This document shows positions 7,077-15,415 of a stretch of 19,393 bases of DNA, one piece after another; position 1 is the stretch's first letter; every line of letters begins with the position of its first letter. The notes under the pieces were generated by a model. The model searched no databases, had not been told where the DNA came from, and was given only the letters and a program-made list of their open reading frames with translations. Both the position numbers and the translations under genes were made by a program. Source of the stretch: an uncultured Prochlorococcus sp. (GTDB taxonomy: Bacteria > Cyanobacteriota > Cyanobacteriia > PCC-6307 > Cyanobiaceae); the NCBI GenBank assembly GCA_902600395.1, contig CACKJL010000015.1:1-19393 (forward strand), in the 5' to 3' direction.

Positions 7077-7844
7077 TTAGTTATAAAAACCTTGCATCCC
7101 CATTGAATCCAAGGCAGTTTTTGCTTCTTCCATAACAGAAGGTTCTTTATCGAAAAGAGCTATCTTGGTACATTCATCAACGAAACTTTCTTGAAATGTA
7201 TTGTTTAATTTTTCGTACAATCTACACAATGACCAGATGCAATTACTTCTTACACCGGGTTCATTATCTATTTTTAAACTTATTAAAAGTTGTTCTGCTG
7301 CCAATTGAGCATTTTTCAAAGAAACATTGCCTATTTCAGCTAAAGAACTAGATGACCATAACCTTACTGCAGCTACATCTTTCTTCAAAGCATTTATTAA
7401 TGGCTTCAAAACAATTTGATTATCATAATTAGCCAAGCTCCATGCAGTTGCTCTTCTGACATAAGCATTATCGTCAGTCTCCAAAAGACTGACAAGTTTC
7501 TCGACCGCGCTAGGACAGGGATTACGACCTAAAGCATATACCACACTCATTCTTTCAACAGGACAAGGTTGATCTAGTAATGGTAACAAAAAAGGAAAAG
7601 ATCTTGAATCTCTATATTCACAAAATATTCTCAAGCCCTGTATTCTTTCTTCTCTGTTACCTTTTAGCATTTTCAATGCTTCATTACACTCTTGAGTTAT
7701 GTTTAAACCTTTAGGAAAAGAATCTTCATCAATTTGTTCTAAAGGATCTATTTCGATTTCTAAGGCTAATTCCCTCGCTAAAACTTCTGGATCAACAGCG
7801 ATATCCACTAAGCTTTCTTTATTAGGATCCTTATTTTTTGTCAT
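7077..7844 (-). CDS. HEAT-repeat protein (PBS-lyase-like repeats)
   Basis: 255 residues. After an acidic N-terminal segment (about residues 1-50) come four to six alpha-helical HEAT-like repeats, with recurring elements such as PVERMSVVYALGR, AYVRRATAWSLANY, AAVRLWSSSSLAEIG and PGVRSNCIWSLCRL. Such folds are scaffolds for protein binding; in cyanobacteria they occur in phycobilin lyases and in IaiH, which binds IscA. Prochlorococcus of this type has almost no phycobiliproteins, so a lyase role is unlikely; an IaiH-like role in Fe-S biogenesis is a possibility I cannot confirm. It starts 16 bases after a 48-residue membrane-protein gene and is separated from the DUF2997 unit by 140 bases. Confidence 0.8.
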   Translation of the reverse strand: MTKNKDPNKESLVDIAVDPEVLARELALEIEIDPLEQIDEDSFPKGLNITQECNEALKMLKGNREERIQGLRIFCEYRDSRSFPFLLPLLDQPCPVERMSVVYALGRNPCPSAVEKLVSLLETDDNAYVRRATAWSLANYDNQIVLKPLINALKKDVAAVRLWSSSSLAEIGNVSLKNAQLAAEQLLISLKIDNEPGVRSNCIWSLCRLYEKLNNTFQESFVDECTKIALFDKEPSVMEEAKTALDSMGMQGFYN

Positions 7845-7860
7845 TTGAAAACTAAAGATA

Positions 7861-8007
7861 TTAATTTATGGGAGCAGGAGACATCATATCTCCTGGTAAC
7901 CAAATTCTTGCACTAACTGCAAAGAAGGCAATCCCAAAAAGTGAGACAATAGCGAAAGGTAAAATTTTTGTCTTAATAAAACCCAAAGATTTAAGATTAA
8001 TTAACAC
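7861..8007 (-). CDS. Small single-helix membrane protein, 48 residues
   Basis: Found by reading the gap between rlmN and the HEAT-repeat gene. From a GTG at 8007 the frame gives a short polar N-terminus with basic residues (KSLGFIKTK), a hydrophobic helix at about residues 15-33 rich in Phe, Ile and Ala, then ARIWLPGDMMSPAPIN. The basic side precedes the helix, so the N-terminus should be cytoplasmic. A CAGG lies 8 bases before the GTG and would serve as ribosome binding site; a TTG at 7986 is the alternative start. An in-frame stop lies just upstream. It sits 48 bases after rlmN and 16 before the HEAT-repeat gene. The family is not one I can name; similarity in size to thylakoid low-mass subunits is only suggestive. 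Confidence 0.75.
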   Translation of the reverse strand: MLINLKSLGFIKTKILPFAIVSLFGIAFFAVSARIWLPGDMMSPAPIN

Positions 8008-8055
8008 AATAATAACCTGTTTAAGAAACTTTTAAAAAATTTTTTATGGATAATA

Positions 8056-9102
8056 TTATTTAATTTGTGCATTTTGTCTTAGCTGACCACATGCAGCATT
8101 TTTGTCTAGACCTCTACTTTTTCGCAAGCTAACAGCGATGCCATTATGAGAAAGTCTAGATTGAAATGATTGAAGATTTTTTAGAGAGGCTCTTTGAAAT
8201 TCAACCTCATCGATTTGGTTGTATTGTATTAAATTGACATGGCATTGAAACCCCTTTAGCAAGTTACTTAATTCATTAGCATGTTCTATTTTGTCATTAA
8301 CCCCATTTAGCATTAAGTATTCAAAACTTACCCTCCGACCAGTATCTTTTACGTACTGCTTACAGTCTTCAATTATATTTTCGATCTTGTAGTTTTTTGC
8401 ACTTGGTATTATCATTTCTCTTATTTTTTGGTTTGAAGCATGTAAGCTTATTGCTAATGTAAATTGACAATTACCTAATATTTGGAAAGACTTTGCTGAT
8501 AATTTATTTATCATTTTTGGAATAGCGACAGTGCTTACAGTTATCTTTCTCTGGCTAATTTGAAAATCCTCATTTATAGATCTAATTGACACGAGCAAGT
8601 CATCAATATTCAATAAGGGCTCACCCATACCCATGAAAACAATATTGGTCACTTTTCTATTCATTTCATTTTCGATAAATAAAATTTGATCTAAAATTTC
8701 ACTTGCTTTTAAAGATCTCTTCAAACCTTCCTTGCCAGTTGCGCAAAATTTGCAATCCATTGGGCAACCAACCTGACTAGAGAGACAAGCGGTTAGTCTT
8801 TTTTCAGTTGGTATACCAACGCACTCAATATTTTCATTATCGTTTGTAGTCAGTAACAACTTTAGAGTGCCATCGTTAGCTAAATTTCTTTCCTGAATAC
8901 TTAGCTCACTTACTTTGAAACCATCATCCTTTAACTTTTTCCTAAAATCTAAAGGTAAAACTTCTATTTGATCAATATTTTTCTTTTTATTTCTATAGTT
9001 ATAAATCCAATTATAAATTTGGCGACCCCTAAAAGCAGCCTGGCCATAATCCAAAGCCACATTTTCTAAATCTTTAACACTACTACCAAGAAGACTTTTC
9101 AA
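8056..9102 (-). CDS. rlmN: Dual-specificity RNA methyltransferase RlmN
   Basis: Radical SAM enzyme that methylates C2 of A2503 in 23S rRNA and of A37 in some tRNAs. The cluster-binding CxxxCxxC is at Cys113, Cys117 and Cys120 (VGCPMDCKFCATGKEG), GMGEPLLN follows at about residues 157-164, and the methyl-carrying cysteine is Cys338 in AACGQL near the C-terminus. The N-terminal RNA-binding part contains the usual FRGRQIYNWIY. At 348 residues it is full length. The start is TTG at 9102: an in-frame stop lies five codons upstream and there is no ATG nearby. It follows the hli gene by 29 bases on the same strand and precedes the small membrane-protein gene. Confidence 0.94.
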   Translation of the reverse strand: MKSLLGSSVKDLENVALDYGQAAFRGRQIYNWIYNYRNKKKNIDQIEVLPLDFRKKLKDDGFKVSELSIQERNLANDGTLKLLLTTNDNENIECVGIPTEKRLTACLSSQVGCPMDCKFCATGKEGLKRSLKASEILDQILFIENEMNRKVTNIVFMGMGEPLLNIDDLLVSIRSINEDFQISQRKITVSTVAIPKMINKLSAKSFQILGNCQFTLAISLHASNQKIREMIIPSAKNYKIENIIEDCKQYVKDTGRRVSFEYLMLNGVNDKIEHANELSNLLKGFQCHVNLIQYNQIDEVEFQRASLKNLQSFQSRLSHNGIAVSLRKSRGLDKNAACGQLRQNAQIK

Positions 9103-9131
9103 ATTTAGTAGTCTTTAACTAAACACTATTT

Positions 9132-9284
9132 TCACCATAACAGCAAACCATGTTTTAAAAAGAATTCTGTAAGAATAAGGGCAATAAAACCAATCATGGC
9201 CATTCTTCCATTAAGTCTTTCATTATAAAAATGGAATCCATAACGAGGTAATTTTCTTTTGGGTACAATATCTGGCTTAATCAT
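9132..9284 (-). CDS. hli: High-light-inducible protein (HLIP), 50 residues
   Basis: Read directly between rpoC2 and rlmN. From ATG 9284 to TGA the product is 50 residues with a single membrane helix carrying the chlorophyll-binding signature ERLNGRMAMIGF, in which Glu22, Asn25 and Arg27 form the ExxNxR motif. The N-terminal part is basic (KRKLPRYGFHFY) and would face the cytoplasm. HLIPs bind chlorophyll and carotenoid in the thylakoid and quench excess energy or protect newly made chlorophyll proteins. The gene starts 54 bases after the end of rpoC2 and ends 29 bases before rlmN. A GTG just before the ATG is a less likely start. No clear HLR1 (RpaB) box was found in the short upstream gap. 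Confidence 0.9.
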   Translation of the reverse strand: MIKPDIVPKRKLPRYGFHFYNERLNGRMAMIGFIALILTEFFLKHGLLLW

Positions 9285-9338
9285 CACTTACAAGTTAAAA
9301 AATCCATTCTAGTAACCAAAAATAATAATAGATAATAT

Positions 9339-12300
9339 TTATTCATCAGACAAAAGGCCCTCCTCCTGTAATCCCTCCAATGCGGCAGGATCTGGTAATT
9401 GATCTTCAGAAAATTGATTTTCAGCATTAGGTCTTGCGAAAGCAGCAAAATTACTCGAAGAAGGATCTATTCCATGTCGGTTTCTTGTTGTCTCCAAATC
9501 TTCATCACTAGGATCATCAAGTATTGCAGTAGAGCTTACTGCAGGTGCTTGTGGCATATCAACAGTGTAATCTGGCCTTAAGTTCTGTGCTCTTCTGTAT
9601 CCACCAGATTCTTCTGCAAGGATATCGGGATGAGGGCCAGCCTCGGAGGATAATTCTTCCACAAAACCACTAAAACCAGTACCTGCAGGTATTAATCTAC
9701 CGATGATAACATTTTCTTTTAAACCTCTTAACCAATCAGATTTACCTTCAATTGCAGCCTCTGTTAGAACCCTTGTTGTTTCTTGGAACGATGCTGCTGA
9801 AATAAAGCTATCTGTATTAAGAGAAGCTTTAGTAATACCCAATAAAACAGGAGTAAATTCTGCGGGAGCTCCTCCTGTAACTGCCATTGCTTGGTTTGTG
9901 TCTTCCACTTGCCTTAACTCTATTAATTCACCAGGCAAAAGAGTAGTATCCCCCGCATCTTCTATTCGGACTTTACTTGTCATCTGTCTAACAATAACTT
10001 CAATATGCTTATCATCGATTGCTACACCCTGAGACTTATAAACATTTTGTACCTCACTAACCATACTTCTTTGTAGTTTTGATATAGATTCTCGAGCTGC
10101 ATCTATCAGAGGTTTTTGATCTTTCAAATCATTGAAATAGCAATCTAATAGTTCATGCGGATTAATTGGACCATCAGTCAAAAATTCTCCACCGGTAACT
10201 TGTTGTCCATCACTAACCATTATATTTTTTCCAATTGATAGTTGATATTCATTAACCAAATCATCTTTTTCTATAACCGATAAAGAAACAGATTCTTCAT
10301 CATTACCTTGTTTAATCTGAACAATGCCAGATTTTTTACATAGAATTGCAGAATCTCTGGGTCTCCTAGCTTCTAATAATTCTTCAATACGAGGCAATCC
10401 TTGTACGATATCTCCAGTTTTCTGCCTCTCAAAAACAAGTAAAGCTAAACCATCTCCCCTAAGAACTAAATCTCCGTCTTTAACATGTAATACTGAATCA
10501 GGAGAAACCATATAAGGCCTACCTAGTCTTAGGGTTACTGAATTATTAGAAATTTCTTCTATTTCTCCGCAGGAAGTTGATTTAACAGACTCACTAATTG
10601 GATCACCATCAACTACACGATCACCAACTTTAACTACTGCTTTATCACTTATTTTGATTTTAATTTTATCTTCTTCTCTTTCAACAATTAACCTTCTTAT
10701 AGGCTCATCATCAACAACATTTGGCAAATGAACAACTCCCTTCTCTTTACAAAGAATTTGAGTAGTAGCTATTACATCTCCTGCTTTTACCTCTTGGTTA
10801 TTCTTGACTTGCAGTTCTGTATGTGTTGAGCCATGACTAGAGTCGGATATAGTATCTCTTCTTACAAGAATAGACTCCAATATTACTAAATTTAGTCTAT
10901 TAATCGATGCATCATTTTTATCTTTAATCGACTCTGCGTCAATAGTCATTTGAGGAGTAGCATCAAAGCTTTCAATGCTTAAATGTGTTCTAAGTAATTC
11001 AACTCCTTCAACTGATTTTATCAATTCACCATCTTTATAGGTAAGCCTTTGGATAGCTTTTAAACCTAAATGTGGTCCTTTTTCCTGCTTGACATGTGAC
11101 AGTTGGGGTAATTCCGCTTGGTCAGGAATAGTAAATTCTTCAACAGTTCTTAATAACAAGCCTCGAGATTTATCTGTTTCTAATTTCTGAACAAATAGAA
11201 TTTCTGTATTATCAACGCCATCTAAAATCTTTTCCCCCGGATTTACAAGATTTCCTTCTTCTGTAAATCTATTCAAAACTTCTTCATCATCACACTCATG
11301 AAAAGTTCCATTTCTTACAGTTATTTCACGAAGAATATCATTTTTTTGCGTAACAGTAACAATTCCCGATGTTTGACTAAAAATATCTTTTACTACTTCT
11401 GTTCCAGCTTCAATCCATTTCATATCTTCGATCATTAGAAGAGATATATCTTTATTGATTTCATGTGTCTCTTGAGGTATCCAAAGCAATGTTCCTCCTT
11501 GGTTCACTTCAAAACCATTTTTAGATGATCTTGCTTTTTTAACACTTAATCCCGGTGCATATTTCACAAGGCCGCCAGTTTTTGTACGGAACCTTTCATC
11601 TGTTAAATCTGCTATTACCTCCCCATTACTGATTTTACTTCCGGGTGAAATATTTAAACGATAAGAAGTACCATCACTAGATTCCAAGTTATATATTTGA
11701 CCTGAGTGAGTTGATTCTTCAATTAATTTAAAATTAGTTAAAGACATTGAAGTAGTAACAATCTGAACTTCTCTAGAATCTCCAATTGATTCTCTTAATC
11801 TAACTTGTCCTCCAAACTCACTCGATTGACTTGCTTCTGCCAAAACAGTTCCTTCATCTACAGATTTCTCAGATGAGATAACCGGTCTTGCGTTAGGCGG
11901 CAAATTATAAACATCCCCAGCTAAAACCCACAATCTACCTAATCTTTGTGCTTTTAAGGTGATATTACCCTGTCTATCTGTTACCTCCTTTGGTTGAAGG
12001 ACCTTGTCGAACCTAACTTGACCAGCTAAATCACAGATAACATCTTTCGTTGCTTTTTCAACACTCTTTTTCACTGCTCCAGCAGTAATCTGAGCAACAG
12101 TTATATCAGAATTAATTTCTGCACCATCATCTACAAATAAAAGCGATCCACTAGAAACTTCAATTTTTTGGGCTTTGCCAGAATTATTTCCTTGAGGAAC
12201 TATTTTTAGTATAAAATCAACTTCGGCTTGTTTAGCTTCTACGCCGTGAGGAGTCCGATAACCTCTAACCTTTGCTTTTGAACTAAATTCAACTCTACCA

Positions 12301-13439
12301 GAAATTTTTGATCTTACTACCCCACTTTCAGCAGTTGAAACACCTCCAGTATGGAAAGTTCTCATTGTCAATTGAGTTCCTGGCTCGCCAATAGATTGAG
12401 CAGCAATAATTCCAACTGCCTCACCTAAATCAACCAAATGATTATGAGCCAAAGCCCATCCGTAACACCTCCTACAAACTGATCTATTAGCTTCACATGT
12501 TAATGGGGATCTTATTTTTACTTTTTCAATAGATACTTTCTCAATTTCTCTTGATAATGCAGCATCTATTGCAGTATTTTGAGGAACAACAAGGTTTTCT
12601 TCAGCATCCAAAATGTCCTCAGCGGAAAGCCTACCAAGAAGCCTTGCTCCAAATTTACCATCTTCAGCTTCAACCACGATTGATCGTTCTGTTCCACAAT
12701 CTTCTTCTCTTACAATTACATCTTGAGCAACATCAACTAATCTACGAGTCAAGTAACCAGAATCCGCAGTTCTTAAGGCAGTATCAACCAATCCTTTCCT
12801 TGCTCCGTAAGAAGAAATCACATATTCAGTAACAGTGAGCCCTTCTCTAAAATTAGTTCTTATTGGAAGGTCAATGATCTCTCCTTGAGGATTAGCCATC
12901 AATCCCCTCATACCAACAAGTTGTCTTACCTGAGACATATTACCCCTTGCTCCTGAGTTAGCCATCATCCAAACGGAATTTAGAGGATCATTTTGATTGA
13001 AATTATTCTTGACAGCATCTACCAATCTCTCGTTAGTTTCAGTCCAGGTATCAATAACTTTTGTGTGCCTTTCAACTTCGGTAATTTCACCAAGTCTATA
13101 GCATTCTTCGGTAGCAGATATTTGCTCTTCAGCTTGTCCTATTAAATCTTGTTTAGCTTCAGGAACTTTTAAGTCATCTACAGAGATAGAGACAGCAGCT
13201 TGGGTAGCATATTTAAATCCTAAGTCCTTTAGATTATCAGCCATTGCTGCAGTTATAGCAGTCCCATGAGTTTTATAAGCCCAGGAAACTAAATTTTTTA
13301 AAGCTTTCTTATCAACAACCTTATTCTTAAATGATGGCGGTGTTTTTGCGAGAGCGGGCATTGTAACTGGAATGTTCTTTTTTGAGTTTTTAGTAGTTTT
13401 ACGAACTCTGGATGTTTTTTTAGGTTTAGATGATGTCAT
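9339..13439 (-). CDS. rpoC2: RNA polymerase subunit beta'' (beta' C-terminal part), RpoC2
   Basis: 1366 residues, the C-terminal portion of bacterial beta', a separate gene in cyanobacteria and plastids. Zinc ligands are Cys248, Cys315, Cys322 and Cys325. The bridge-helix region is near 217-240 (ADSGYLTRRLVDVAQD), and the trigger loop begins SIGEPGTQLTMRTFHTGG at 349-366. Then comes a roughly 640-residue insertion (SI3) of small repeated beta modules, typical of cyanobacteria, before the fold resumes around GLPRIEELLEARRP (1014-1027) and the FISAASFQETTRVL region (about 1212). Unlike most bacterial homologues it has a Lys/Arg-rich N-terminal tail of about 35 residues and an acidic C-terminal tail. 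It starts 33 bases after rpoC1 with no Shine-Dalgarno sequence. Confidence 0.98.
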   Translation of the reverse strand: MTSSKPKKTSRVRKTTKNSKKNIPVTMPALAKTPPSFKNKVVDKKALKNLVSWAYKTHGTAITAAMADNLKDLGFKYATQAAVSISVDDLKVPEAKQDLIGQAEEQISATEECYRLGEITEVERHTKVIDTWTETNERLVDAVKNNFNQNDPLNSVWMMANSGARGNMSQVRQLVGMRGLMANPQGEIIDLPIRTNFREGLTVTEYVISSYGARKGLVDTALRTADSGYLTRRLVDVAQDVIVREEDCGTERSIVVEAEDGKFGARLLGRLSAEDILDAEENLVVPQNTAIDAALSREIEKVSIEKVKIRSPLTCEANRSVCRRCYGWALAHNHLVDLGEAVGIIAAQSIGEPGTQLTMRTFHTGGVSTAESGVVRSKISGRVEFSSKAKVRGYRTPHGVEAKQAEVDFILKIVPQGNNSGKAQKIEVSSGSLLFVDDGAEINSDITVAQITAGAVKKSVEKATKDVICDLAGQVRFDKVLQPKEVTDRQGNITLKAQRLGRLWVLAGDVYNLPPNARPVISSEKSVDEGTVLAEASQSSEFGGQVRLRESIGDSREVQIVTTSMSLTNFKLIEESTHSGQIYNLESSDGTSYRLNISPGSKISNGEVIADLTDERFRTKTGGLVKYAPGLSVKKARSSKNGFEVNQGGTLLWIPQETHEINKDISLLMIEDMKWIEAGTEVVKDIFSQTSGIVTVTQKNDILREITVRNGTFHECDDEEVLNRFTEEGNLVNPGEKILDGVDNTEILFVQKLETDKSRGLLLRTVEEFTIPDQAELPQLSHVKQEKGPHLGLKAIQRLTYKDGELIKSVEGVELLRTHLSIESFDATPQMTIDAESIKDKNDASINRLNLVILESILVRRDTISDSSHGSTHTELQVKNNQEVKAGDVIATTQILCKEKGVVHLPNVVDDEPIRRLIVEREEDKIKIKISDKAVVKVGDRVVDGDPISESVKSTSCGEIEEISNNSVTLRLGRPYMVSPDSVLHVKDGDLVLRGDGLALLVFERQKTGDIVQGLPRIEELLEARRPRDSAILCKKSGIVQIKQGNDEESVSLSVIEKDDLVNEYQLSIGKNIMVSDGQQVTGGEFLTDGPINPHELLDCYFNDLKDQKPLIDAARESISKLQRSMVSEVQNVYKSQGVAIDDKHIEVIVRQMTSKVRIEDAGDTTLLPGELIELRQVEDTNQAMAVTGGAPAEFTPVLLGITKASLNTDSFISAASFQETTRVLTEAAIEGKSDWLRGLKENVIIGRLIPAGTGFSGFVEELSSEAGPHPDILAEESGGYRRAQNLRPDYTVDMPQAPAVSSTAILDDPSDEDLETTRNRHGIDPSSSNFAAFARPNAENQFSEDQLPDPAALEGLQEEGLLSDE

Positions 13440-13472
13440 GATTTAAAATAAATAAATAATAGTTTTAAAAGA

Positions 13473-15377
13473 TTACGTTTTAGATACAGAATCTATGATC
13501 GTATAGTTCATAACTACTCTCCCAACAGTTGTAAGAATAAACCTACTTATTAAATTATCATCAGGATCAAATCTGTCCCTTCTTAAATTCCAGATCTCTA
13601 ATCTCGAGCCATCTTCTAGCTCTTGAGTTTTTTGTGGGCTACGCATTTCATCTTCATCTTCCACTTCACCATTAAATCTAACCCAAACCCATTCATGTAG
13701 GCTGAGTCTTTTATCTTCAAAAGCAAAAATAACATCTTCTAATGAAGCAAAAGTAGTCTTATTATCTCCGAAGTCTGGTTTTTGATAATTCGGTTGCAAA
13801 GCAGTTAGATAATAAGATCCCAAAACCATATCTTGTGATGGAGTCACTATTGGTTCCCCAGTAGCAGGAGAAAGTATATTATTACTGGCCAACATGAGCA
13901 TGCGTGCTTCAGTTTGTGCCTCTAAAGCTAAAGGAACATGAACTGCCATTTGGTCTCCATCAAAGTCAGCATTGAATGCAGGGCAAACTAAAGGATGAAG
14001 TTGAATTGCTCTACCTCCGACTAATTTAGGTTCGAAAGCTTGAATTCCTAAACGATGCAAGGTAGGAGCTCTATTTAAAAGGATTGGATGGCCTTCAATA
14101 ACTTCCTGAAGTACCTGCATAACTTCGTCATCAGCCTTTTGAATTAGTTTTTTTGCAGCTTTAATATTATTCACAATATTTTGTCTTATTAATCTATGAA
14201 TTACAAAAGGTTGAAAGAGCTCTATCGCCATTTCCTTTGGGAGACCACACTGATGCATTTTTAATTTAGGACCCACAACTATTACAGATCTTCCTGAATA
14301 GTCAACACGCTTTCCAAGAAGATTCTGTCTAAATCTTCCTTGTTTTCCTTCAATTATGTCACTTAGGGACTTAAGAGCTCTATTATTAGCTCCAACAACA
14401 GTCCTTCCTCTCCTTCCATTATCTATAAGGGCATCAACAGCCTCTTGAAGCATTCTTTTTTCATTTCTTACTATAATTTCAGGAGCTAAAATTTCTTGAA
14501 GCCTAGCTAGTCTATTATTTCTATTTATAACTCTTCTATATAAGTCGTTTAAATCTGAAGTTGCAAATCTTCCACCATCAAGCTGGACCATAGGTCTAAG
14601 ATCAGGAGGTATAACTGGGATTGCATCTAAAACCATCCATTCTGGTTTTGCATTAGTTGCAATGAAATTATCAATAACTCTTATCCTTTTTATAAGTTTT
14701 GCCCTCTTTTGTCCTTTGCTATTAGTAATTTCTTCTCTAAGCTCCTCAGCAACCTGATTTAAATCTAGGTCTTCAAGTAATTGCTTCAGTGCCTCAGCAC
14801 CAATTCCAACAAAAGGTTCATTTTCAATAGTTGAATCTTCAGCATAAATTTCATCTTCAATTTCCAGCCACTCATCCTCAGTTAGTAATTGCTTATATTT
14901 GAGTTCTTTATGATCACCTGGATCTAAAACGACATAGCAATTAAAATACACTATTTGTTCTACATCCCTGAGCGGAATATCCAAAAGTATTGCAACGTAA
15001 CTAGGAATTCCTTTCAAATACCAAACATGTGAAACTGGTGCAGCGAGTTTTATATAGCCCATCCTATGTCTTCTGACTCTACTTTCAGTTACTTCTACAC
15101 CACATCTCTCACATACAATGCCGCGATGTCTCACCCTTTTGTACTTTCCACAATGGCATTCCCAATCTTTTGACGGCCCAAAAATCTTTTCACAAAACAG
15201 TCCATCCATTTCTGGTTTAAGTGTCCTGTAATTGATAGTTTCAGGTTTCGTAACTTCACCAACTACTTGTCCATTAGGCAATGTTCTCTGCCCCCAATCC
15301 ATTATTCTTTGTGGAGAAGCTATTGAAATTTTGACGTAATCAAAGTGATTTTCAGTTCTTAAGTTGCTGTTTGTCAT
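13473..15377 (-). CDS. rpoC1: RNA polymerase subunit gamma (beta' N-terminal part), RpoC1
   Basis: 634 residues corresponding to the N-terminal half of bacterial beta'. The clamp zinc site is Cys74, Cys76, Cys89 and Cys92 (CHC...CERC). The rudder and switch regions include GKRVDYSGRSVIVVGP (355-370) and LLNRAPTLHRLGIQAF (433-448). The catalytic magnesium loop NADFDGDQMAVH is at 469-480, with Asp471, Asp473 and Asp475 all present. It ends just past PNYQKPDFGD and the RFILTTVGRV segment, where the cyanobacterial split from RpoC2 lies. It begins 38 bases after rpoB, has no Shine-Dalgarno sequence in front of the ATG, and should be co-transcribed with rpoB and rpoC2. Confidence 0.98.
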   Translation of the reverse strand: MTNSNLRTENHFDYVKISIASPQRIMDWGQRTLPNGQVVGEVTKPETINYRTLKPEMDGLFCEKIFGPSKDWECHCGKYKRVRHRGIVCERCGVEVTESRVRRHRMGYIKLAAPVSHVWYLKGIPSYVAILLDIPLRDVEQIVYFNCYVVLDPGDHKELKYKQLLTEDEWLEIEDEIYAEDSTIENEPFVGIGAEALKQLLEDLDLNQVAEELREEITNSKGQKRAKLIKRIRVIDNFIATNAKPEWMVLDAIPVIPPDLRPMVQLDGGRFATSDLNDLYRRVINRNNRLARLQEILAPEIIVRNEKRMLQEAVDALIDNGRRGRTVVGANNRALKSLSDIIEGKQGRFRQNLLGKRVDYSGRSVIVVGPKLKMHQCGLPKEMAIELFQPFVIHRLIRQNIVNNIKAAKKLIQKADDEVMQVLQEVIEGHPILLNRAPTLHRLGIQAFEPKLVGGRAIQLHPLVCPAFNADFDGDQMAVHVPLALEAQTEARMLMLASNNILSPATGEPIVTPSQDMVLGSYYLTALQPNYQKPDFGDNKTTFASLEDVIFAFEDKRLSLHEWVWVRFNGEVEDEDEMRSPQKTQELEDGSRLEIWNLRRDRFDPDDNLISRFILTTVGRVVMNYTIIDSVSKT

Positions 15378-15415
15378 TTTTGGCGAATTTAAATTAAAAG
15401 GTTTTAATTGAATAT

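Noticed and set aside
9285..9338. HLR1/RpaB box in front of hli
   Set aside because: The gap has scattered TTAC-like pieces but not the paired repeat with the right spacing.
9703..10032. 109-residue plus-strand open frame inside rpoC2
   Set aside because: It is antisense to the conserved C-terminal region of RpoC2 and its composition is what the reverse of that gene would give; no start signal or motif.
12551..12832. Gln/Leu-rich plus-strand frame of 93 residues inside rpoC2
   Set aside because: The Gln/Leu richness is a by-product of reading the opposite strand of rpoC2 codons near the zinc-binding region; no independent support.
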